64,000 bases of DNA from Holophagales bacterium (GTDB taxonomy: Bacteria; Acidobacteriota; Thermoanaerobaculia; UBA5066). Below the pieces are notes generated by a model. It had not been told where the DNA came from and did not search any database. It worked only from the letters and a program-made list of their open reading frames with translations. Location of the stretch: contig JADKBZ010000002.1 in assembly GCA_016714815.1 (NCBI GenBank), forward strand, positions 248,001 to 312,000, in the 5' to 3' direction. The translations under genes and the position numbers were made by a program. How positions within the stretch are numbered: position 1 is the first letter of the stretch; every line of letters starts with the position of its first letter. Positions 37,886-44,766 of the stretch are shown piece after piece.

Positions 37886-38953
37886 ATGAGTGACGACCTC
37901 GGCGAGAAGCTCTTGGCGCTCTCCTGCCCCGTTCCCGTCTCCGACTATCCCAACGTCCTCCTCGGTCACGGCGGCGGCGGACGCCTCTCCCAGATGCTCG
38001 TCGAGAGGATGTTCGCGGCCTCGTTCGACAACGCCGCGCTCTCCGAGATGCACGACGGCGCCGTCCTGCCCGTTCCGGCCGGCCGGCTCGCCTTCTCGAC
38101 CGATTCCTACGTCGTCCGCCCCTACTTCTTCCCGGGCGGCGACATCGGCTCCCTCGCCGTCCACGGCACGGTGAACGACCTCGCCATGTGCGGGGCTCGG
38201 CCTCTCGCGCTTTCCTCGGGACTGATCCTGGAGGAGGGGCTCCCGATGGAGGACCTCTGGCGGATCACCCGGTCGATGGCCGAGGCGGCGAAGGCCGCGG
38301 GCGTCTCCATCGTCACGGGCGACACGAAGGTCGTCGACCGCGGAAAGGGCGACGGCATCTTCGTCAACGTCTCGGGGGTCGGTCTCGTCCCCGACGGCGT
38401 CGAGATCTCGCCACGGCGGGCGAGCCCGGGCGACGTCATCCTCGTCTCCGGCGCGATCGCCCAGCACGGCATCGCGATCATGGCGCTGCGCGAAGGGCTC
38501 GAGTTCGGAACGACGCTGACGACCGATTCCGCCCCGCTGAACGGGATGGTCGCGACCCTCCTCGGGGCCCTCGGCCGGGACGTCCACGTCCTGCGCGACC
38601 CGACACGCGGTGGCGTCGCCTCGGTCCTCAACGAGATCGCGAAATCCGCCGGCGTCGGCGTCACGATCTCGGAAGCGGCGATCCCCGTCGGCGAGGAAGT
38701 GCGCGGGGCGTGCGAGATCCTCGGACTCGACCCTCTCTACGTCGCCAACGAGGGAAAGCTCCTCGCGTTCGTCGCCCGCGAGCGGGCCGGCGAGGCACTC
38801 GCCCTGCTGCGCGCGCACCGCTACGGCGCGGAGGCGGCGATCGTCGGCGAGGTGACGGGCGAGCACCCGGGAAGGGTCGTCCTGAAGAGCCGGGTGGGCG
38901 GCCGGCGGGTCATCGACCTCCTGACGGGCGACCAGCTCCCGCGGATCTGCTGA
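37886..38953 (+). CDS. hypE: Hydrogenase maturation protein HypE
   Basis: 355 residues of AIR-synthase (PurM) fold: LLGHGGGGRLSQMLVERMF, DSYVVRPYFFPGGDIGSLAV, GTVNDLAMCGARP, RDPTRGGVASVLNEIA. It ends with PRIC, the obligate C-terminal Cys that is carbamoylated (by HypF) and dehydrated to thiocyanate, the cyanide donor. hypF, hypA and hypB are not in the window, so the rest of the set must be elsewhere. Confidence 0.96.
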   Translation: MSDDLGEKLLALSCPVPVSDYPNVLLGHGGGGRLSQMLVERMFAASFDNAALSEMHDGAVLPVPAGRLAFSTDSYVVRPYFFPGGDIGSLAVHGTVNDLAMCGARPLALSSGLILEEGLPMEDLWRITRSMAEAAKAAGVSIVTGDTKVVDRGKGDGIFVNVSGVGLVPDGVEISPRRASPGDVILVSGAIAQHGIAIMALREGLEFGTTLTTDSAPLNGMVATLLGALGRDVHVLRDPTRGGVASVLNEIAKSAGVGVTISEAAIPVGEEVRGACEILGLDPLYVANEGKLLAFVARERAGEALALLRAHRYGAEAAIVGEVTGEHPGRVVLKSRVGGRRVIDLLTGDQLPRIC

Positions 38954-38971
38954 GCCTGTCCGGTCTGTGCG

Positions 38972-39496
38972 CTAGCGGGTTCGGACGGGAAGGAGCGCCT
39001 GTTCGCGCTCCTCGCGGCGGCGGCAGAGGCTGCCGACCATCTGGTCGACGCTGGCCCTCGGCAGGGCCTTCGGTCCGCTTCCGGGGCCCGAGGCGGTGAC
39101 GTGGGCGTCCTCGAGGCACTCGTTCACCGAGCACCCTTCGCAAAGGTAGTACTCGGTCCCCTCGGGGAGCCGGGGCTCCGGGGCGGCCGCCAGCAGCTGG
39201 ACGCCTCGGCCGATCACGGTCTCCCTCGTCAGCAGGTTCGCGCCGACGAGGTCGTTGACGGCCCGGGAAACGGTGGCCCGGGACCATCCCTTCTTCCCGA
39301 ACAGCTCGGCGAGCTCGGCCAGGGTGACGGGAGCGCCCGCGCGCTGGAGGCCCCAGAGAACGGCGATGCGCGACGGGGTGGTCGCCAGCCCCGCGAGCCT
39401 GAGAACCTCGCGAAGGCGAAGGACCTCGATTCGCGTCAGCTCGACCCCCCAGCGGGGTTCGACAATCGCTGGAGGGCGCGTCCGTCGCGTCGGCAC
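38972..39496 (-). CDS. Fur-like winged-helix regulator with a Cys cluster
   Basis: 174 residues from GTG 39496. The frame is open back to a GTG at 39562, but the extra residues look non-coding and a TATGTT box lies in that stretch. The N-terminal winged helix resembles Fur-family proteins (LRLAGLATTPSRIAVLWGLQ, SRATVSRAVNDLVGANLLTR). The expected His-rich metal site is replaced by YYLCEGCSVNECLEDAHVTA, with Cys119, Cys122 and Cys127. It may sense a metal or redox state. The subfamily is uncertain; a divergent Fur or MarR-type protein are both possible. Confidence 0.65.
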   Translation of the reverse strand: MPTRRTRPPAIVEPRWGVELTRIEVLRLREVLRLAGLATTPSRIAVLWGLQRAGAPVTLAELAELFGKKGWSRATVSRAVNDLVGANLLTRETVIGRGVQLLAAAPEPRLPEGTEYYLCEGCSVNECLEDAHVTASGPGSGPKALPRASVDQMVGSLCRRREEREQALLPVRTR

Positions 39497-39519
39497 GGCA
39501 GAGGTGTAACATAGCCCGT

Positions 39520-39531
39520 TTGCCCGGGCAA
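39520..39531. promoter_or_regulatory. Palindrome TTGCCCGGGCAA upstream of the Fur-like gene
   Basis: A perfect 12-base palindrome 24 bases before the proposed GTG, next to TATGTT (- strand), in the right place for an autoregulatory operator. Confidence 0.4.
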
Positions 39532-39561
39532 GCGCGCGATGAGCGCCCGTGGCGGTTTTCA

Positions 39562-40470
39562 CTACTTCTTCTTCCCCACCTCGGACCGCGACTTCGGAAG
39601 GTCGGGGTAGAGGGCCTCGAAGAACGTGAAGAGCTCCCGCGGCTTCGGGCTTCCCGCGCGCTCCCAGCCCACGTCGCGGAACCGTTCTTCACCGTCCGAG
39701 GTCTTGACGCCCCATTCGAAACATGCGTCGTCCGACGAGGCGCCCTTCGGGCAGACGAGGAAGTGCTCCCGGATCGCCGCCGGCGCGAGGGCAAAGCTCT
39801 TCGACTCGTCGCCTGCGTCGCGCCAGCGGAGCGTCTCCTCCCGGAAGGAGAGGCTTCCCTGTTCCCACCGGTTCTTGAACAGGACGACCCCCGGGCTGCG
39901 CCGCACGATCCCCTCCCACGAGCGGTCGGCCCGAGATGCCAGGCTCGGGGAGGCAGGGGCCGCGGGAGGAGCGGGAGGAGCGGGAGGAGCGGAAGCCACG
40001 ACGGGGGCGGCCACCGGCGGCGGAGCCGCCACGGGTGCGGGCGGCTCCGCCGCGACCACCGGGGCGGCGGGTTCGGCCAGGACCGCCGAGGCCGGCACCG
40101 CAGGCGGCGGGATCGGGACGACCGTGGCGGCCGGCGTCTCTTTCGCGGCGGGCGCGGGCGGCGGAGCGGCCCCCGCGGCCGGGGCCGTCGGGGTGTCCGT
40201 CTTCATCATCGCCTCGATGACCGGCTCCGGGAGCCCGGCGGCCTTGCAGGCGATGATGTCGTCGGTCGAGAGCCGGTAGACGGCTTTCTCCCGCTCGATC
40301 TTCCTCACGAGGAACTCCTGCGAGAGGCCGGCCTTCCAGAGCTTGACGACCTGCTCGACAGGCCTGGCCTCCGGCGCAGGCTGGGAGACGGACGGCCGCG
40401 AAGGAGCGGCGTCCTGCCCGCGGGCCGGAAAGGCGAGGACCAGGGCGGCGAGGAGAACGGCGGACCGCAC
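39562..40470 (-). CDS. Secreted Ala/Pro-rich protein of unknown function
   Basis: 302 residues. The signal peptide ends near ARGQ (~18). Residues ~38-90 form a small helical module (VEQVVKLWKAGLSQEFLVRK, STDDIIACKAAGLPEPVIEA) of the type often seen before variable domains in Acidobacteriota secreted proteins. A long Ala/Pro linker (~93-190) leads to a C-terminal domain (~195-302; WEGIVRRSPGVVLFKNRWEQ, FLVCPKGASSDDACFEWGVK) with two Cys that could form a disulfide. Function unknown. Two-gene unit with the lipoprotein-like gene 18 bases upstream. Confidence 0.75.
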   Translation of the reverse strand: MRSAVLLAALVLAFPARGQDAAPSRPSVSQPAPEARPVEQVVKLWKAGLSQEFLVRKIEREKAVYRLSTDDIIACKAAGLPEPVIEAMMKTDTPTAPAAGAAPPPAPAAKETPAATVVPIPPPAVPASAVLAEPAAPVVAAEPPAPVAAPPPVAAPVVASAPPAPPAPPAAPASPSLASRADRSWEGIVRRSPGVVLFKNRWEQGSLSFREETLRWRDAGDESKSFALAPAAIREHFLVCPKGASSDDACFEWGVKTSDGEERFRDVGWERAGSPKPRELFTFFEALYPDLPKSRSEVGKKK

Positions 40471-40488
40471 GGTGCGAGGCTCAGAGGG

Positions 40489-41220
40489 TCAGGCGGCCGT
40501 GGCGAGGAGGCCCGTGAGCGCCGACCACTCCTCCGGCGACAGGATCTTCTGCAGGTCGCCCGCGGCACCGACGAGCGCGTCGTCGGACCTCGACTGGGTC
40601 TCCTCCAGCTTGTTCACGAGGTCGATGAAGTCGTCGCGACGCGATTCGTAGCGCTCGAGGAGCTTCGAGAAATCCACGACCGCCTTCTTCCGGGCCACCT
40701 CGTCCTTCGCCGCCGCCGTCGCGAGCTTCGCCGCGACCCCTTCCGCCTGCTTCAGGCGAGCCGGGTCCGTGACGACGGACGGGAGCGCCTTCTGGACCCT
40801 TCCGGTGACGCGGGGAGCGAGCCCGGCCGAAGCGAAGTAGCTCTCGGGCCAGAGATCCTTCCACTCCTTCTTCGAGACGAGGTAGCGCACCTCCAGGAGC
40901 GCGTCCACGGCCGCGACCGCGGCTTTCCGGCGGTCGTCCCGGAGCAGGCTGAGGGAGAGCTGGCGGTCGCCGCCGGAGGACGACTGGCTGCGAAACGCCG
41001 CCTGCACCTGCGCTTCGGCCTTCTTCATGGCGTCCAGCGAGGCCTGCCCCGTCGTTTCGTACCGCCGTGCGGCTTCCACGACCTTCCGGGCCCGCTCCGG
41101 CTCCTTGACGACGCTCGAAACCTTCCGTTCCCAGTCCCCGGCGAGGCGTTCCTGGGCGACGACGAAGGACGAGCATCCGATCGCGAGGAGCGCGACGGCA
41201 AGTAGAGGCTTCGTTCGCAT
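40489..41220 (-). CDS. Exported alpha-helical protein, possible lipoprotein
   Basis: 243 residues from ATG 41220. The N-terminus MRTKPLLAVALLAIGCSS could be a lipoprotein signal (Cys16; A-I-G-C is a weak lipobox) or a plain signal peptide cleaved at VVAQ. The mature part is almost all charged helix with coiled-coil character (ERARKVVEAARRYETTGQAS, DFSKLLERYESRRDDFIDLV). No family recognised. Likely periplasmic and cotranscribed with the next gene. Confidence 0.75.
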   Translation of the reverse strand: MRTKPLLAVALLAIGCSSFVVAQERLAGDWERKVSSVVKEPERARKVVEAARRYETTGQASLDAMKKAEAQVQAAFRSQSSSGGDRQLSLSLLRDDRRKAAVAAVDALLEVRYLVSKKEWKDLWPESYFASAGLAPRVTGRVQKALPSVVTDPARLKQAEGVAAKLATAAAKDEVARKKAVVDFSKLLERYESRRDDFIDLVNKLEETQSRSDDALVGAAGDLQKILSPEEWSALTGLLATAA

Positions 41221-41247
41221 CTTCCGATTATAGCGACCCAGGCCCAA

Positions 41248-41269
41248 GGGGTCAGGTCTTGATTTTCTA
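41248..41269 (+). repeat. Dispersed repeat copy 1 (GGGGTCAGGTCTTG type)
   Basis: GGGGTCAGGTCTTGATTTTCTA, matching 21 of 22 bases at 44686-44707 in the same orientation. Both copies are intergenic and AT-richer than their surroundings. Confidence 0.75.
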
Positions 41270-41358
41270 CTATAGTTCGCCCGGAGCTTCCGGCGCTGGC
41301 ACCTCGCTCGCAGTGTCTTCCCGCGCTGCCAGTCTGGCAGTTCTCGAGGAGGCTCCGA

Positions 41359-42291
41359 ATGCACGTTCACCGAATCTCGCGCTCTCCGCTTCCCGCCGCC
41401 GTCGCGCTGGCATTCGCCACGGCGGCCTTCCCGGCGCCGCTCTGGGCCGCCGAGCTGGTCCAGGGAGTCCGCTCGAAGCTCTCCGCCGCCGACCTGGGGA
41501 GCGGCGAGGCGGCGGTCGAGGCCTACCGCCTCGCGAAGGGAGTCGACCCCGAGTACCTGAACGCCGTCGGCTGGCTGGCCCGCGGCGCCGAGATGCTCGG
41601 GAAGCGTGAGAAGGCGGCCGCCTGGATCGCCGAGCTGCGGCGCGAGATTCGGGGGGAAGCCCCGGAGACGATCGTTCCCCTCGGCGCGGCGATCGAAGTC
41701 GAGGGACGGCTCCGCCTCGCCAGCGAGGGCCGGGGGGCGTCGATCCGCTTCCTCGAGGGGGAGCTGTCCCGGGCGAAGGACCCCGCCCTCCGGTCGAGGA
41801 TCCGCAAGAACCTCAACGTCCTGACGCTCGAAGGCGAAGTCGCCCCGGAGCTCGGGGGCGAGGAGGCCCTCTCCGGCCCGCGGGTCCGGCTGGCGGAGCT
41901 GACCGGCCGGCCCGCGCTCCTCTTCTTCTGGGCCAGCTGGTGCGGGGACTGCAAGGCCGAGAGCGCCAAGCTCGCGCGGCTTCGCGAGAAGTACTCCCCC
42001 AGGGGCCTCGTCCTCGTGGCGCCAACCCGACTTTTCGGGACCGTCGAGGCGAACAAGGAAGCCACTCCCGCCGAGGAGATGGCCCACGCCCGGAAGATCT
42101 TTTCCGAGTCTTACCCGGGCCTGGCGGGCGTGAGCGCCCCCGTCGACACCGAGACGATGGTCCGCTACGGCGCCTCGGCGACGCCGACGTACGTCCTGGT
42201 GGACCGGAAAGGCCGCGTGAGCTTCTACGCGCCGACGCGGGTGACGGAAGCCGAGCTGGCACGCCGGATCGAGGGGCTTCTGGCGGAATAG
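41359..42291 (+). CDS. Secreted thioredoxin-fold (TlpA-like) protein
   Basis: 310 residues. The signal peptide ends near LWAAE (~30). Residues ~35-160 are a helical/TPR-like region (AVEAYRLAKGVDPEYLNAVG, AAWIAELRREI). The C-terminal thioredoxin domain (~165-310) has the redox motif FFWASWCGDCK (Cys195, Cys198) and the cis-Pro ATPTYVLVDRKG. Probably a periplasmic disulfide reductase, by analogy with TlpA/ResA. No cytochrome c maturation gene is adjacent. Confidence 0.85.
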   Translation: MHVHRISRSPLPAAVALAFATAAFPAPLWAAELVQGVRSKLSAADLGSGEAAVEAYRLAKGVDPEYLNAVGWLARGAEMLGKREKAAAWIAELRREIRGEAPETIVPLGAAIEVEGRLRLASEGRGASIRFLEGELSRAKDPALRSRIRKNLNVLTLEGEVAPELGGEEALSGPRVRLAELTGRPALLFFWASWCGDCKAESAKLARLREKYSPRGLVLVAPTRLFGTVEANKEATPAEEMAHARKIFSESYPGLAGVSAPVDTETMVRYGASATPTYVLVDRKGRVSFYAPTRVTEAELARRIEGLLAE

Positions 42292-42416
42292 CTTGGTCGC
42301 GACGCGACTCCGCCCGCGGAAGTGGCCTTCCAGGCGGAGCATTCCGGCGTGGAGGACTAAGATTCCCTCGGGGCGCCGGCGCCCCGCACCTCGCGCCGGA
42401 CGGGACAGGGGGAACA

Positions 42417-43193
42417 ATGTCTCTCCTCCGTTCGATCCTTCGCGTCACGCTGCCCGCCATCCTGCTCGCCTCCGGACTCCCGTCGTCCAGCGTCCTTCGC
42501 GCGGCCGGGGTCCCGGTCTCGCCGCCTCGGACGCCGTCGAACGATCGCGAGGCCGCGCCCTCGAAGATCCTGGTGGCGCACGAGCCGACGCTCCTCGTCG
42601 TGATCGACGGCGAGCCCCGTCTCCAGCCAGTCGAAGGAAGCTCCCTCGTACGGATCGGGAACACGCCGTCCGCGATCCTCTTCGACCCGTCCGAACGCGC
42701 CTGGTTCCTCGCCAGCGGCGACTTCTGGTACCGCTCCTCCGCGGCGACCGGACCGTACGAACCCGTCGCCGCGCCTCCGGCCGAGGTCGCGAAAGTGGCC
42801 GAACGGACGAAGCGGACCGAGACGGACGCGCCTTCGGACGGACTCGCGGAGGAGGCAGCGCGGCCGCCGGAGCCGGGCCGGCCTCCGAAGCTTCTCGTCA
42901 CCACCGAGCCAGCGGAGCTGCTCTCCTTCGACGGAGTCCCTGATTTCCTCGAGATCGATGGCGCTCCCGAGGTTCTCTACGCCGGGAACACCGACGAGAG
43001 CGTTCTCCTCGACCTCGCCTCCCAGCGGACCTTCGTCCTCTTCGCGGGCCGGTGGCTCGCCGCCCGATCGCTCGAGGGTCCCTGGGCCTTCGTCCCGCCG
43101 GACCACCTCCCCCCCTCCTTCGCCACGATTCCGGCCGGTTCGCCGGTCGCGGAGGCCCTCGCCCTCGGGACGGGGACGGAGGACACCGAGGAC
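42417..43193 (+). CDS. Secreted repeat domain protein, in-frame part up to a frameshift
   Basis: About 259 codons from ATG 42417, with a signal peptide of ~30 residues. Two related ~95-residue units follow: one with ILVAHEPTLLVVIDGEPRLQ, FWYRSSAATGPYEPVAAPPA; the next with KLLVTTEPAELLSFDGVPDF, NTDESVLLDLASQRTFVLFA, WLAARSLEGPWAFVPPDHLP. These resemble the repeats of proteins often named carbohydrate-binding family V/XII. The family pattern (ending in GTEDTED then ADLDAEAPPQ) continues only after a one-base shift near 43194, so an extra G disrupts the gene. After the shift point this frame stays open but codes nothing recognisable. Confidence 0.65.
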
Positions 43194-43194
43194 G

Positions 43195-44682
43195 GCCGAC
43201 CTCGACGCAGAGGCTCCGCCGCAGAGTGTCGAAACCGCGGCCGCCGCCGGCCGGCCCCGCGTGGCGTACGCCTTTACCGTAGTGGCGCCGCGCTCCGTGA
43301 GCCGCAGCCAGCTCGTGGCCCGGGCGATCCTCGAGGCGCGGCTGGCCCCGTGCCCCGACATCGTCGTCCGGAGGTGGAACGGATCGAGCCGCCGCGTCCG
43401 GATGCGCCCGCTGCCGGTCCCGGATGGAACGCTCGGCTTCGACGGGATCACCGTCTGCCGCGCGCCGCTCCCGACCGGGATCGCGGGCGCGTCCGTCGAC
43501 GGGCTGCGGCTTCCGCTCCTCCCGGAGGGGACTCCCCGCCGGATCGCCGTCCTCGGCGACAGCGGCTGCCGGATCAAGGAATACGCGCCGGTCCCTCCGG
43601 CGACCGAGCCGACCTACCAGATCCAGGACTGCAACGACCCGGACGCCTTCCCTCTGAGGAAGATCTCCCGCGAGATCGCGGCGGCTCGACCCGACCTCGT
43701 CGTCGACACGGGCGACTTCTTCTACCGGGAGTCGAACTGTCCCGAGGGACCGCCCTACTCCTGGATGTGCGGGGGAAGCCCCCCAGTGAACCCGCCCGGC
43801 AGCCCGAACGAGGACACGTGGGCCGGGTGGGAGGCCGACTGGTTCGCCCCTGCGCACGCGCTCTTCCAGGCGGCCCCTCTCGTCCTCGCCCGCGGCAACC
43901 ACGAGACGTGCGCCCGCGGCGGGACGGGCTTCTTTCACCTCCTCGAGCCGGGGGTGAGCCCCCCGCGGGCCTGCCAGCTCGACACGACGGCCGGCGGGGA
44001 CGCGGCGAGCCAAACGGCGGCTCTCGCGCAGCCGACGTGGGTCGCCCGGCTCGGCGAGATCGACCTCGTCATGCTCGACTCCTCGGGCGAGAACGACTCC
44101 GCCGTCCAGAACGCCGACCTCTTCGCGAGCCTCGGGCGCCGCGCGACCGCTCTCCTCAGAAGGAGAGGAGCGACCGGCTGGCTCCTGACGCACGCGCCGG
44201 TCTATGCGTGGCAGCGTTTCGGCGGCCCGTCGAAGGCGCCGACCTGGACCGGGTTGACGATGCAGGCCGTGCTCGACCCTCTCCTGCGCCCCTTCGACGT
44301 CATCTGGTCGGGCCACCTCCACCTCTTCCAGACGGTCCAGATCCCCGGCCGGCCGGCGCAGCTCGTCTTCGGCGACGGCGGGACGCTGCTCGACGACTCC
44401 AGCCATGGAGGCGAGCTCCCCACCTTCGGCCCGCTCACCGACCCGAAGACGGGCGGACCGCTCCTGGGCCCCGACGGCAAGCCCGTCGCCCCGGGGGTCG
44501 ATCCGGTTCCCCAGCCGACCCGCGGCGTTCTGACGTACACGTTCGGCTGGGCGCTCTTCAAGCCGGAACCGGGGCTCGGCCGGTTCGCCGGAACCCGGTT
44601 CGAGGCCGGCAAGGGACCGTGGGCCAGGTGCTCCGTAAGGCCCCGGTCCGTGAACTGCACGCAGGTCGACGGGACGCCGTAG
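43195..44682 (+). CDS. Metallophosphoesterase (calcineurin-like), frame-shifted relative to its N-terminus
   Basis: About 495 codons in the second frame. The first ~20 finish the upstream repeat family. Then comes the typical N-terminal beta domain (VAYAFTVVAPRSVSRSQLVA, ILEARLAPCPDIVVRRW) and the phosphoesterase core: VLGDSGCR, VVDTGDFFYRES, LARGNHETC, LTHAPVY and WSGHLHLFQ, giving a complete D-D-N-H-H metal set. No signal peptide of its own is visible; a GTG at 43261 is the only plausible independent start and lacks a ribosome site. Likely exported as one polypeptide with the preceding domain once the frame is repaired (754 residues). Confidence 0.75.
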   Translation, partial: ADLDAEAPPQSVETAAAAGRPRVAYAFTVVAPRSVSRSQLVARAILEARLAPCPDIVVRRWNGSSRRVRMRPLPVPDGTLGFDGITVCRAPLPTGIAGASVDGLRLPLLPEGTPRRIAVLGDSGCRIKEYAPVPPATEPTYQIQDCNDPDAFPLRKISREIAAARPDLVVDTGDFFYRESNCPEGPPYSWMCGGSPPVNPPGSPNEDTWAGWEADWFAPAHALFQAAPLVLARGNHETCARGGTGFFHLLEPGVSPPRACQLDTTAGGDAASQTAALAQPTWVARLGEIDLVMLDSSGENDSAVQNADLFASLGRRATALLRRRGATGWLLTHAPVYAWQRFGGPSKAPTWTGLTMQAVLDPLLRPFDVIWSGHLHLFQTVQIPGRPAQLVFGDGGTLLDDSSHGGELPTFGPLTDPKTGGPLLGPDGKPVAPGVDPVPQPTRGVLTYTFGWALFKPEPGLGRFAGTRFEAGKGPWARCSVRPRSVNCTQVDGTP

Positions 44683-44685
44683 CCC

Positions 44686-44707
44686 GGGGTCAGGTCTTGC
44701 TTTTCTA
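44686..44707 (+). repeat. Dispersed repeat copy 2 (GGGGTCAGGTCTTG type)
   Basis: GGGGTCAGGTCTTGCTTTTCTA, one mismatch to the copy at 41248. It starts 3 bases after the phosphoesterase stop. Confidence 0.75.
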
Positions 44708-44716
44708 TTCTGGCCC

Positions 44717-44747
44717 GCGCGGGCGGGGGGTCGGACCCCGCCCGCGC
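44717..44747. terminator. Strong GC hairpin between convergent genes
   Basis: GCGCGGGCGGGG, 7-base loop, CCCCGCCCGCGC: a perfect 12-bp stem between the phosphoesterase (+) and the lyase (-). No T-run on either side, so at best a bidirectional or Rho-assisted stop. Confidence 0.4.
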
Positions 44748-44766
44748 ATCGAGGAGGGCGGGAGGG

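Noticed and set aside
44717..44747. Full-confidence intrinsic terminator
   Set aside because: Excellent stem but no T-run on either strand; kept only as a low-confidence hairpin.
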